Made by a program: the position numbers and the translations under genes | Origin: Bacteroides acidifaciens | GTDB lineage: Bacteria > Bacteroidota > Bacteroidia > Bacteroidales > Bacteroidaceae | Assembly (NCBI RefSeq): GCF_903181435.1 | Contig: NZ_CAEUHO010000005.1 | Location: 310,001 to 374,000 of the forward strand | Length of the DNA stretch: 64,000 nt | Reading direction: 5' to 3' | The notes under the pieces: generated by a model | Databases searched by the model: none | The model's input: the letters and a program-made list of their open reading frames with translations, nothing else | What the model was told of the DNA's origin: nothing | Shown: positions 8,124 through 18,200 of the stretch, piece by piece | Position numbering within the stretch: position 1 is the first letter of the stretch | Layout of the letters: each line of letters begins with the position of its first letter

Positions 8124-9950
8124 TTAAGATGGGGGGAAGTCGTTGACAACGGCTATCCCCATTTTTTTCATCAAGAAGCAGGCATTCATGTTTTGGGCGA
8201 CTCCGTCTCTCATTTGATAAGAGAAAGTGAGTTCATTATTCGTAATATCTGCTTCGAAACAGTAGTTGCAGATATTCTGTGGGAAAGATTCTATTAAAGT
8301 TCCCAGTAAAATGTCGTGGGTAGCGATAATACCATTGGTATTCATATTCATAAATTGCTTGATGAGGGCAAAAGAACCTTTTTGCTTGTCTATGGAGTTT
8401 GTACCTTTCAGAATTTCGTCAAGGATGATAAAAAGTTCTTCTCCTACTTCTAGTTTATCTATGATTAGTTTTAGCCGTTTCAGCTCAGCAAAGAAATAAG
8501 ATTCGTTATCAGTTAGAGAATCACTGGTGCGCAGACTGGTCACAAGTCGTGCCGGATATATCTTCATCCGGTTTGCCCAAACAGGAGCGCCTATGCATGC
8601 TAAAAGATAATTCACCCCTATGGTACGTAAGTAAGTACTTTTGCCAGCCATATTCGCTCCAGTGATAATAATGAAGAAAGGACGTTTGTCGATGTTTATT
8701 CCATTGCGTACACATTTGTTACGGTCCATTAAAGGATGACCGAGCGCTTCGGCTTGCAGTTGGAAAGATTGAGAGCAAATCTCTGGATAAATATATTCGG
8801 GATGATTGTATGCAAATGTTGCCAGAGAACAGTAAGCATCTATTTCTCCAATTGTTTCTATCCAGCGGGGAAGGTTGTCAGCATGCATTTCTTTCCATTG
8901 CTCGATTCTCATCACTTGGCGTAATTCCCAAAATATAAGTCCATTGAGAAAAGTACTCATTAGTAAATTGTTTCGTTGGTCTAGTGCATTCATTAATTTG
9001 GAAAGCTGGCGAACTGCTTGAGAAGCAGTTTCATTCTGATTGGTAAGTTCCGCTTTTAGTTGTTGCAAGACAGGACTGCGCATCTCCTTTTTTTCCGTAA
9101 GAAGAATCTGGTCGGCATATGTAGAAAGAATTTGCAGTTTTTCACCATAAGTTGTTTGTAGTTTCGTGATTCCTTTGGAGAAAATAGAGCTGAATACTAC
9201 AAAACTTATAAACACTCCGCCAGCAGCGCTGGCAGGTAAAATATCTAAAAAAGTAAGACTTATACATACGAGATTGACAATACTTACCGTTGTCGGGATG
9301 ATACGTAATAATGCATGTTTCCGGTAGTAACTCGGACTGTCGGCCCATTTCTTAATTTCGGCAGTATCGGCAGGCTTTCCTTTATATAGTAATCCGAGTA
9401 AGCGGATTTGTTGTCGATATTCCAGTTCGGTTGATAACTCTCGGATAGCTTCCTGGCGTTGTTCAATGGCTTCCTTTTTTTTCAGATGAGTATTGAACCA
9501 GTTGGCAAGATGTTGTTTGCCGACAGGTGTTGACGTACGATTGATATATTGGAAAAGAGAATGTTCACCGAATATGTCCAAATCAAATGTATAGAGATGT
9601 CTGGGATCGATATATTCCTCACCATCCTCAAAATCAGAGAAATCATATTGAATAGCTCTCAATTCCTGTTCATTGATTACTATTTTCTTTTTCAGAAAAT
9701 CCTTCTGATGAAACCAGAAGTTGTGTCGTTTTACCAGCCAGATAAATAAGATAAAAGGCAGGATAGCAAATACGGAAATATACAGCCACCCGTCAGACCA
9801 AAAGACAATAGCGCCCGCTATGGCGCCAATAAACAAAATCAACCGTAAGAGGCTGATGTAATAAATACGTTTCCGGGTATTTTGTAACTCCAGTTCTGCT
9901 TTCTGAATAATTTGTTGATATCTAGAGATAATCTGTTCCAGTTTTTCCAT
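8124..9950 (-). CDS. Membrane-anchored MutS-family ATPase
   Basis: This is a MutS-family protein of 608 residues, shorter than MutS (about 850) and MutS2 (about 780). It has the MutS core (clamp-like region) and ATPase domain: Walker A GANMAGKST near residue 431 and Walker B FIILDEILKGTNS near 506. It has no mismatch-binding domain I and no Smr domain. Hydrophobic pairs near residues 33-70 and 205-250 suggest membrane attachment, which is unusual for DNA mismatch proteins and argues against a simple repair role. The start chosen is the ATG at 9948-9950, because a -7 box overlaps the upstream in-frame TTG. Bacteroides genomes usually annotate this type as MutS-like. Confidence 0.88.
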   Translation of the reverse strand: MEKLEQIISRYQQIIQKAELELQNTRKRIYYISLLRLILFIGAIAGAIVFWSDGWLYISVFAILPFILFIWLVKRHNFWFHQKDFLKKKIVINEQELRAIQYDFSDFEDGEEYIDPRHLYTFDLDIFGEHSLFQYINRTSTPVGKQHLANWFNTHLKKKEAIEQRQEAIRELSTELEYRQQIRLLGLLYKGKPADTAEIKKWADSPSYYRKHALLRIIPTTVSIVNLVCISLTFLDILPASAAGGVFISFVVFSSIFSKGITKLQTTYGEKLQILSTYADQILLTEKKEMRSPVLQQLKAELTNQNETASQAVRQLSKLMNALDQRNNLLMSTFLNGLIFWELRQVMRIEQWKEMHADNLPRWIETIGEIDAYCSLATFAYNHPEYIYPEICSQSFQLQAEALGHPLMDRNKCVRNGINIDKRPFFIIITGANMAGKSTYLRTIGVNYLLACIGAPVWANRMKIYPARLVTSLRTSDSLTDNESYFFAELKRLKLIIDKLEVGEELFIILDEILKGTNSIDKQKGSFALIKQFMNMNTNGIIATHDILLGTLIESFPQNICNYCFEADITNNELTFSYQMRDGVAQNMNACFLMKKMGIAVVNDFPPS

Positions 9951-9971
9951 GATAAATTCAATACTTTTTCG

Positions 9972-9979
9972 CAAAGGTA
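9972..9979 (-). promoter_or_regulatory. -7 box of the MutS-like gene
   Basis: On the minus strand the sequence reads TACCTTTG, a full TAnnTTTG match, 21 bases before the ATG at 9950. The possible TTG start at 9974 lies inside this box and can be excluded as an initiation codon for a transcript made from it. Confidence 0.7.
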
Positions 9980-10245
9980 ATATAATTCATAGCGGTCGTG
10001 ATAAGAGCTTGTTTCAGTCAGAAGCAGATTTACCGTTTATTAACGGACGGTTATTGAAATATAGATTCAACAATAATTATCTGGATGTCTTTTATGATAA
10101 CACATGTAGAGTAACGACATTAGGGAAGCAAATAATTGGTTTCCAGTTCCTTTTTTGATATTTCTGTATTTCCCCTTGCATTTATCCGCTAAAATTTATA
10201 ACTTTCCACACTAAAATGCGTTTAAACAGGAAAGGAGGATGGCTT

Positions 10246-10887
10246 ATGAAGAAAGGATGTGTCTTATTGTTGTTGATGGGCGTAATTAGCCTTCCGATAA
10301 GTGCGCAGAACATTATTTATTCCAACCTGAAAGAGTTGCTTGCTCAGGATGGCGATACCATTGCTGTGTTGCGGATAGAAAAGCGTTCCCGAAATCAGAT
10401 AGTGTTGACAGGCGGAGCTGATTATCGGATAACTGCCGGTAATGATGAGTCTATGGGGCGAAGATTAAAAAAACGTAGTTTTGCTGTGCGCGATGAAAAA
10501 GGAGATTTATATTTGAATTGTCGTAAGTTACGATATAAGAGATTACGTTTTGGGGCTTGGTATGCTCCGGCTGTCCAATTAGATAAAAAAATCTATTTCT
10601 GCGCCATGCCCTTAGGCTCGGTTGTCGGCGGAAATTTCGTAGAAGAAGATGATGTCAAACTGGGTGGAAATATCGGTGATGTCCTTGCGGCTTCAAGCTT
10701 GGTCACAAAACGCGTCTGCTATGAGCTGAATGCTGAGACAGGAAAGATTGAATTCCTGGATAAAGACAAGATGCTTGAACTATTGAAGAAACACCCCGAA
10801 CTGAAGCAGGCCTATTTAAAAGATGACAGTCCTGAAGCGAAGCATACTTTTAAATATTTGCTGGAATTGCGGGATAAACAGAAATAA
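10246..10887 (+). CDS. Unknown exported protein
   Basis: No family was recognised with certainty. The 213-residue product has a clear signal peptide (MKKGCVLLLLMGVISLPISAQ), so it is periplasmic or surface exposed. The body is soluble and basic, with a C-terminal helical part (KMLELLKKHPELKQAYLKDD). The ATG at 10246 was chosen over the upstream one at 10216 because AAAGGAGG lies just before it and because the signal peptide then starts properly. It stands alone between the divergent MutS-like gene and a terminator. Confidence 0.75.
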   Translation: MKKGCVLLLLMGVISLPISAQNIIYSNLKELLAQDGDTIAVLRIEKRSRNQIVLTGGADYRITAGNDESMGRRLKKRSFAVRDEKGDLYLNCRKLRYKRLRFGAWYAPAVQLDKKIYFCAMPLGSVVGGNFVEEDDVKLGGNIGDVLAASSLVTKRVCYELNAETGKIEFLDKDKMLELLKKHPELKQAYLKDDSPEAKHTFKYLLELRDKQK

Positions 10888-10896
10888 TAACTTTCT

Positions 10897-10922
10897 GACA
10901 AGAAAAAAAAGTTTCTCTTGTC
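10897..10922 (+). terminator. Terminator downstream of the exported protein
   Basis: GACAAGA pairs with TCTTGTC across an A-rich loop, followed by TTTTCTCTTCTTTTTTT. Rho-independent form, modest stem. Confidence 0.6.
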
Positions 10923-11002
10923 TTTTCTCTTCTTTTTTTCTATCTTGCGAAGAGTCGTACGGCTGTATTACTTACAGTTTGTAATCCTTAATTCTGTTTT
11001 AT

Positions 11003-11791
11003 TATGACAACGCACTCCCAGCTTATCCGGGTTTTGTAAAAGGTATCCGGAGAGCTCCTGACCGCGGTTATACACTTACTCCGGTTCAGACAGTTACAGC
11101 ACTAAAAAACGCTTTGCGTTATATCCCCTCTGAATGGCATGAATAGTTGGCTTTCGAATTTATGGAAGAACTGCATACTCGCGGACGGATTTATGGATAC
11201 CGTTTTCGTCCTGAGGGCGATTTGAAAGCAAAGCCAGTAGACGAGTATCGTGGTCGATGTCTGGAAGGCAAAGCTTTTCAAGTGATGATTGACAATAATC
11301 TCAGCTTTGATATAGCTTTGTATCCCTACGAACTTGTCACATACGGAGAAACCGGTCAAGTCTGTCAGAATTGGATGCAATATCGTTTGATAAAACAATA
11401 TCTGGAAGAACTGAGCCAAGAACAAACCCTGGTGATTGAATCCGGTCATCCTTTAGGACTTTTCCGCTCCCGCCCCGACGCTCCCCGCGTTATAATAACC
11501 AACTCCATGATGATAGGGCAATTCGACAATCAGCACGACTGGCATATTGCCGCCCAGATGGGAGTTGCCAATTACGGTCAGATGACAGCCGGCGGTTGAA
11601 TGTATATCGGCCCTCAAGGAATCGTTCATGGTACATTTAATACACTGCTCAATGCCGGACGTCTGAAACTCGGCATACCGCAAGATAAAGATTTGCGGGG
11701 ACATTTGTTTGTATCTTCCGGTTTGGGTGGAATGAGCGGAGCCCAACCTAAAGCGGCCGAGATAGCCGGAGCTGCTTCCATTATAATCTAG
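11003..11791 (+). pseudogene. hutU: Urocanate hydratase remnant
   Basis: Urocanase converts urocanate to imidazolone propionate in histidine breakdown. The frame shows YPGFVKGIRRAPDRGYTLTP, RIYGYRFRPEGDLKAKP, LYPYELVTYGETGQVCQNWM, MGVANYGQMTAGG, MYIGPQGIVHGTFNTLLN and HLFVSSGLGGMSGAQPKAAE, unmistakable urocanase blocks. It is broken: TAG at 11144-11146, TGA at 11597-11599 where tryptophan of the GGW motif belongs, and a stop at 11789. Only about 260 of some 670 residues remain and the start region is out of frame or lost. The family's catalytic C-terminal half is gone. No other hut gene lies nearby. Confidence 0.93.
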
Positions 11792-12105
11792 GGTGACTGT
11801 TATTGCCGGGTAAGTGTCGATTTTATCGGCATTTATCCGGCATTTATCGGTCAGAACCCTTCTAACAGCGATAAAATTTTACTCCATATTCTTTTACTTC
11901 CTATCTTTGCCGTGTATTTGTTCCGTTTTTCCTCTTAACACTTGTTTTCATATCGGTCTGTTGAATGATAATAATTCTCAAATGGACCATAAATACATGG
12001 AAACTTGATTTGCAAATAGAGTTTTCTATTTATCTTTGTTCCGTTTTTCCTCTGTAAATGAAGATAAAACAAAAACTGCATTAAAACAATAAAGAAGAAC
12101 GAACG
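11792..12105 (+). other. Intergenic region with duplicated promoter elements
   Basis: This 314-base stretch holds no gene. It contains two full -7 boxes, TATCTTTG at 11902-11909 and at 12031-12038, and a 19-base exact direct repeat (TTTGTTCCGTTTTTCCTCT) at 11917-11935 and 12035-12053. The first 100 bases are probably further decay of the urocanase gene. Confidence 0.6.
12009..12038 (+). promoter_or_regulatory. Promoter of the tetR-efflux operon
   Basis: TTTG at 12009-12012 and TATCTTTG at 12031-12038, separated by 18 bases, match the Bacteroides -33/-7 pattern. The start of transcription would fall inside the second copy of the 19-base direct repeat, a plausible place for control by the TetR-type regulator that follows. 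Confidence 0.65.
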
Positions 12106-12762
12106 ATGACAGAACATGGAAAAGACGTTTCCCAAAGAGCAGACTTGAGAGAACGGATTGTAGTGGCGGCAATGGAAGCTTTCAGAACGAAAGGTATCAA
12201 GAGTATTACAATGGACGATATTGCGGCAGCATTGGGCATATCCAAACGTACCCTTTACGAAGTCTTTTCGGATAAAGAATCATTGTTGAAAGAATGCATA
12301 TTGAAGGCTCAGGGAGACAGGGACAAATATTTGCAGCAGGTATATGAGGAGTCGCACAACGTGCTTGAGGTTATACTTGCCGTGTTCCAGAAAAGCATTG
12401 AAATGTTTCATCAAACAAATAAACGCTTTTTTGAAGACATCAAGAAATATCCGAGGGTACATGAGATGATGAGAGCCCGTCAGGACAGTGATTCAGAGAA
12501 AACGATGTCCTTCTTTAAGGTAGGAGTCGATCAAGGTATTTTTCGTCCGGATGTGAATTTTGCTATTGTCAACATGTTGGTGCGCGAGCAGTTTGATGTG
12601 CTGCTGAATACGGACATTTGCAATGAATATCCTTTTATAGAAGTGTACGAGTCTATCATGTTTACTTATATTCGCGGCATCTCCACAGAGAAAGGAGCCA
12701 AGGTATTGGAAGACTTTATACAAGAATATCGTAAGAACCGCATTGAAGAAAAGGAAGAATGA
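12106..12762 (+). CDS. TetR/AcrR family regulator of the efflux operon
   Basis: The 218-residue protein has an N-terminal TetR helix-turn-helix (about residues 15-62: RIVVAAMEAFRTKGIKSITM, DDIAAALGISKRTLYEVFSD) and a helical ligand-binding domain. It is the first gene of the block that continues with TolC, MFP and RND pump genes in the same direction (45-base gap), so local control of the pump is the likely role, as for AcrR-type repressors. The ligand is unknown. The duplicated 19-base sequence upstream is a candidate binding site, but it is not a clear palindrome. Confidence 0.93.
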   Translation: MTEHGKDVSQRADLRERIVVAAMEAFRTKGIKSITMDDIAAALGISKRTLYEVFSDKESLLKECILKAQGDRDKYLQQVYEESHNVLEVILAVFQKSIEMFHQTNKRFFEDIKKYPRVHEMMRARQDSDSEKTMSFFKVGVDQGIFRPDVNFAIVNMLVREQFDVLLNTDICNEYPFIEVYESIMFTYIRGISTEKGAKVLEDFIQEYRKNRIEEKEE

Positions 12763-12807
12763 GGTTCAGTTGACAAACAATTAAAGATTTAATTAGAAAC
12801 CAGTTTT

Positions 12808-14154
12808 ATGAACAAAATGAAAAGACCGACAGGTAAGAAGATTCTTCTGATGGCTGTGGTAGTCTGTGCGTTTGGCTTTGCGAAAGCTCAGGAGACTCAG
12901 GTAGCGGGGAATACGCTAACCTTAACCTTAGACAAAGCCTTAGAAATTGCCTTGGATGAGAATCCGACAATGAAAGTGGCGGCAGAAGAAATTGCTTTGA
13001 AGAAAGTAGCCGGCAAAGAAGCATGGCAAAGTCTGTTGCCCGAAGCCAGCATCGCCGGGTCTGTGGACCACACGATTAAGGCAGCCGAGATGAAATTGAA
13101 TGATATGTCGTTCAAGATGGGACAGGACGGTACGAACACCGCCAATGCCGGATTGAGCATAAATCTGCCTCTGTTTGTGCCAGGCGTGTATCGCGCTATG
13201 TCAATGACAAAGACAGACATTGAACTTGCGGTAGAGAAGTCGCGCGCTTCCAAACTGGATTTGGTGAATCAGGTAAGTAAAGCCTACTATCAGTTGATGC
13301 TTGCCCAAGACAGCTACGAAGTGCTTCAGGGAAGCTACAAACTGGCAGAGGACAATTACAATGTAGTCAATGCCAAGTATCAGCAGGGGACTGTGAGCGA
13401 ATATGATAAAATCAGTGCGGAAGTGCAGATGCGCAGCATCAAACCGAACCTGATTGCGGCAGCCAACGCAGTGACTTTGGCTAAGTTGCAGCTCAAAGTG
13501 CTGATGGGCATAACAGCCGATGTGGAGATTAAGATTAACGACAGTCTGACTAAGTACGAGATGGAGATGTTTGCCAACCAGTTGAAGGAAGAGGACGTAA
13601 ATCTGAACAACAATACCACTATGAAGCAGTTAGACCTGAATATGAAGTTGTTGGAAAAGAATGTAAAGTCTTTGAAAACCAACTTTATGCCGACGCTTTC
13701 GATGAGCTTCTCCTACAAATACCAATCCTTGTATAATCCGAATATCAATTTCTTCGATTATAGCTGGAGCAACAGTTCGAACTTGATGTTCAACCTAAGC
13801 ATCCCCTTGTATAAGGCAAGTAACTTTACGAAAATAAAATCCGCCCGTATTCAGATGCGTCAGCTCGACTGGAACCGTATAGACACGGAAAGACAGTTGA
13901 ATATGCAGATTGTAAGTTGCCGCAACAATATGGCTGCCAGTACAGAACAGGTAGTCAGCAACAAAGAGAACGTGCTGCAGGCTAAGAAAGCGGTGGTGAT
14001 AGCCGAAAAACGCTATGATGTAGGTAAGGGTACGGTGCTCGAACTAAACAGTTCTCAGGTATCACTGACGCAAGCCCAGCTCACTTACAATCAGTCAATA
14101 TATGATTATCTGGTTGCTAAGGCAGACCTCGACCAGGTTTTGGGAAAAGAATAA
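12808..14154 (+). CDS. TolC-family outer-membrane efflux protein
   Basis: The outer-membrane duct of the tripartite pump. The 448 residues start with a signal peptide (KILLMAVVVCAFGFAKAQ) and contain two OEP repeats rich in heptad-like helices (for example LDKALEIALDENPTMKVAAE and QLTYNQSIYDYLVAKADLDQ), with the typical two-fold repeat. The length is normal. It is followed after 33 bases by the periplasmic adaptor and then the RND pump, in the usual Bacteroides gene order. Confidence 0.95.
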   Translation: MNKMKRPTGKKILLMAVVVCAFGFAKAQETQVAGNTLTLTLDKALEIALDENPTMKVAAEEIALKKVAGKEAWQSLLPEASIAGSVDHTIKAAEMKLNDMSFKMGQDGTNTANAGLSINLPLFVPGVYRAMSMTKTDIELAVEKSRASKLDLVNQVSKAYYQLMLAQDSYEVLQGSYKLAEDNYNVVNAKYQQGTVSEYDKISAEVQMRSIKPNLIAAANAVTLAKLQLKVLMGITADVEIKINDSLTKYEMEMFANQLKEEDVNLNNNTTMKQLDLNMKLLEKNVKSLKTNFMPTLSMSFSYKYQSLYNPNINFFDYSWSNSSNLMFNLSIPLYKASNFTKIKSARIQMRQLDWNRIDTERQLNMQIVSCRNNMAASTEQVVSNKENVLQAKKAVVIAEKRYDVGKGTVLELNSSQVSLTQAQLTYNQSIYDYLVAKADLDQVLGKE

Positions 14155-14187
14155 AGATAGACAACTAAAAAATTACAACTAAGGAAT

Positions 14188-15204
14188 ATGAAAAAAAGTA
14201 TCCAATTAGTAGCCCTGCTGTTAACTGTGTTTATGGGCTCATGTACAGGTGGAAAAGACAAAGCTACTGTGGAACACGTGGACGCAAAACCCATCGTGAA
14301 ACTGGCAGATGTAAAAGCTCGCCCCGTAGACCAGATACAGGATTATACAGCGACCGTAGAAGCGGAAGTGAAAAACAACATCGCTCCTTCGTCTCCTGTG
14401 CGTATCGACCGTATCTTTGTAGAAGTGGGCGACCGTGTATCAAAAGGACAGAAATTAGTGCAGATGGATGCGGCCAACCTCGACCAGACAAAGTTGCAAC
14501 TCGACAATCAGGAAATAGAATTCAACCGTATTAACGAATTATATAAAGTAGGCGGTGCTTCCAAATCCGAGTGGGATGCTTCGAAGATGCAGCTCGATGT
14601 AAAACGGACTGCTTATAATAATCTGTTGGAAAACACCTTTCTGCTGAGCCCGATTAACGGTGTAGTTACTGCGCGCAACTATGACAATGGCGACATGTAC
14701 AGTGGTGGAACACCTGTATTGGTCGTAGAACAGATCACTCCGGTGAAACTTTTGATTAACGTATCCGAAACCTATTTCACCAAAGTGAAAAAAGGTGCGC
14801 CGGTAGATGTGAAACTGGATGTGTATGGTGATGAAGTATTCAAGGGGACCATCAATCTGGTTTATCCTACGATAGACGCAGCTACCCGTACATTCCAGGT
14901 AGAAATCAGACTCGACAACAGAGACCAGCGTGTGCGTCCGGGAATGTTTGCTCGGGCGACGTTGAATTTCGGTACGGCCGACAATGTGGTTGTTCCCGAT
15001 TTGGCTATCGTGAAGCAGGCAGGTTCCGGCGACCGTTACGTGTTTGTTTATAAAGATGGTAAAGTATCTTATAATAAGGTAGAGTTAGGTAGACGTATGG
15101 GCTCGGAATACGAACTGAAATCCGGTGTGCCCGATAATTCTCAGGTTGTAGTTGCCGGCCAGTCACGTTTGGTGAACGGTGTGGAAGTAGAAGTTGAGAA
15201 ATAA
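14188..15204 (+). CDS. RND efflux periplasmic adaptor (membrane fusion protein)
   Basis: The adaptor that joins the RND pump to TolC. The N-terminus ends in a lipobox (LLTVFMGSC, cysteine near residue 19), so it is probably a lipoprotein on the periplasmic face. The lipoyl-like half motifs (VEVGDRVSKGQKLVQMDAAN and FLLSPINGVVTARNYDNGDM) flank a short alpha-hairpin, followed by the beta-barrel part (RPGMFARATLNFG). At 338 residues it is a typical MFP. The neighbours are TolC upstream and the pump 30 bases downstream. Confidence 0.95.
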   Translation: MKKSIQLVALLLTVFMGSCTGGKDKATVEHVDAKPIVKLADVKARPVDQIQDYTATVEAEVKNNIAPSSPVRIDRIFVEVGDRVSKGQKLVQMDAANLDQTKLQLDNQEIEFNRINELYKVGGASKSEWDASKMQLDVKRTAYNNLLENTFLLSPINGVVTARNYDNGDMYSGGTPVLVVEQITPVKLLINVSETYFTKVKKGAPVDVKLDVYGDEVFKGTINLVYPTIDAATRTFQVEIRLDNRDQRVRPGMFARATLNFGTADNVVVPDLAIVKQAGSGDRYVFVYKDGKVSYNKVELGRRMGSEYELKSGVPDNSQVVVAGQSRLVNGVEVEVEK

Positions 15205-15234
15205 GTTTATAATGTGATATAAAACCTATTAAAC

Positions 15235-18200
15235 ATGAGTTTATACGAAGGTGCGGTTAAGAAACCGATTATGACCTCGCTCTGCTTCCTGGCAGTGGTG
15301 ATTTTTGGTCTTTTCTCTTTGTCCAAATTACCTATCGACTTGTATCCGGACATTGATACGAATACGATTATGGTAATGACCGCTTATCCCGGTGCAAGTG
15401 CTTCGGATATAGAAAATAATGTAACTCGTCCGCTCGAAAATACCTTGAATGCGGTGAGTAACCTGAAACATATTACCTCTCGTTCTTCCGAGAATATGTC
15501 ATTGATTACATTGGAGTTCGAGTTTGGTAACGATATTGATGTTCTGACCAATGATGTGCGTGACAAACTCGACATGGTAAGCTCGCAGCTTCCCGATGAT
15601 GTCGAGAATCCGATTATCTTCAAATTCAGTACGGACATGATTCCCATCGTGCTGCTTTCCGTACAGGCGAACGAGAGCCAGTCTGCGCTTTATAAGATAT
15701 TGGACGACCGTGTGGTAAACCCGCTGGCACGTATTCCGGGAGTCGGAACCGTGTCTATCAGTGGTGCGCCGCAGCGTGAGATTCAGGTGTATTGCGACCC
15801 TAACAAACTGGAAGCCTATCACCTGACCATCGAAACCATCAGTTCCATTATCGGTGCCGAGAACAGGAACATCCCTGGTGGTAACTTCGATATCGGTAGT
15901 GAAACCTACGCGTTGCGTGTAGAAGGCGAGTTCGACGACTCCCGCCAGTTGGCAGACGTAGTGGTAGGTACGTATAATGGGGCGAATGTCTTTTTGCGCG
16001 ATGTCGCCCGCATCGTCGACTCTGTGGAAGAGCGTGCACAGGAGACCTATAACAACGGTGTGAAGGGTGCCATGATTATCGTGCAGAAGCAGGCGGGCGC
16101 CAATTCGGTGGAAATCTCCAAGAAAGTGGCGGACGCATTGCCGAGGCTTCAGAAGAACCTGCCGAGCGACGTGAAAATCGGTGTCATCGTCGATACGTCC
16201 GACAACATCCTCAACACCATCGACAGTTTGACCGAAACCGTCATGTATGCCCTGCTCTTCGTGGTAATCGTCGTGTTCCTCTTCTTGGGACGCTGGCGCG
16301 CAACGCTGATTATCTGTATCACCATCCCGCTTTCGTTGATTGCCTCGTTCATTTACCTGGCGATTAGTGGGAATACGATTAATATTATTTCGCTTTCATC
16401 ACTTTCTATTGCTATCGGTATGGTGGTGGACGATGCGATTGTGGTGCTCGAAAACGTGACGACCCATATCGAGCGTGGCTCCGACCCCAAACAGGCGGCA
16501 GTGCACGGTACGAACGAGGTGGCAATCTCTGTAGTCGCTTCTACGCTTACGATGATTGCCGTGTTCTTCCCCTTGACGATGGTAAGCGGTATGTCGGGTG
16601 TGCTTTTCAAACAGTTGGGTTGGATGATGTGTGCTATCATGTTCATCTCTACCGTTTCGGCACTGTCGCTCACGCCGATGCTCTGTTCGCAGTTGCTCCG
16701 TTTGCAGAAGAAGCAGTCGAAAGCCTTCAAGCTCTTCTTTACTCCGATTGAGAAGACGCTCGACGGACTCGACACCTGGTATGCAAGGATGCTCAACTGG
16801 GCGGTTCGCCATCGCTGGACGGTTATCTCCGGATGTATCGCCTTTTTCCTCCTCAGTCTGTTGTGTGCTAAAGGCATCGGTACGGAGTTCTTCCCCGCAC
16901 AGGACAACGCCCGTATTGCGGTGAAGTTAGAGTTGCCCATCGGTACGCGCAAGGAGATTGCCCAAGAACTTTCGGCGAAACTGACCGAACAGTGGCGCAC
17001 GAAGTATAAAGGCATCATGAAAGTGTGCAACTATACAGTAGGTCAGGCAGACTCCGATAATACATGGGCGTCTATGCAGGACAACGGTTCGCATATCATC
17101 TCCTTCAACATCAGCCTTGTCGACCCGGGCGACCGCGATGTGACGTTGGAAACTGTCTGTGACGAAATGCGCGACGACCTCAAGGCATATCCTGAATTCA
17201 GCAAGGCACAGGTGATTCTTGGTGGTAGTAACACGGGTATGTCTGCCCAGGCAAGCGCCGACTTCGAGGTTTACGGATACGACATGGAGCTGACCGATAG
17301 CGTGTCGGCATGCCTTAAACGCGAGCTGCTCAATGTGAAGGGAGTGACCGAAGTCAATATCAGCCGTAGCGACTACCAGCCCGAATACCAGGTGGACTTC
17401 GACCGCGAGAAGTTGGCAATGCACGGATTGAATCTCTCTACGGCAGGTACCTTCCTGCGCAACCGTATCAACGGTTCCGTAGCTTCCAAATATCGTGAGG
17501 ACGGCGACGAGTACGACATCAAGGTGCGTTACGCTCCCGAATACCGTACCAGCCTGGAAAGCATCGAAAACATCCTTATCTATAATTCACAGGGACAGGC
17601 GGTGCGCGTGAAAGATGTGGGAACGGTTGTCGAACGTTTCGCCCCGCCCACCATCGAGCGTAAAGACCGCGAACGTATTGTGACCGTTTCCGCCGTTATC
17701 TCGGGTGTTCCGTTGGGCGACGTGGTGGCTGCCGGCAATAAGATTATCGACAAGATGGATTTGCCGGGCGACGTGACGATACAGATTTCCGGTTCTTACG
17801 AAGACCAGCAGGATTCGTTCCGCGACTTGGGAACATTGGGGATTCTGATTGTAATTCTCGTATTTATCGTGATGGCAGCACAGTTTGAGTCACTGACTTA
17901 TCCGTTCATTCTGATTCTTTCCGTATTCTTTGCACTGAGTGGTATTTTGATGGCATTGTTTATCACTAATACTACATTGAGTGTGATGAGTCTGTTGGGA
18001 GGTATCATGCTGATTGGTATCGTGGTGAAAAACGGTATTGTGCTTATCGACTACACCATCCTCTGCCGTGAGCGCGGGCAGTCCATCCTTAATGCGGTGG
18101 TGACGGCGGGCAAGAGCCGCTTGCGTCCGGTATTGATGACCACTGCCACGACCATTCTCGGTATGATTCCGATGGCAGTCAGCACGGGACAGGGAGCGGA

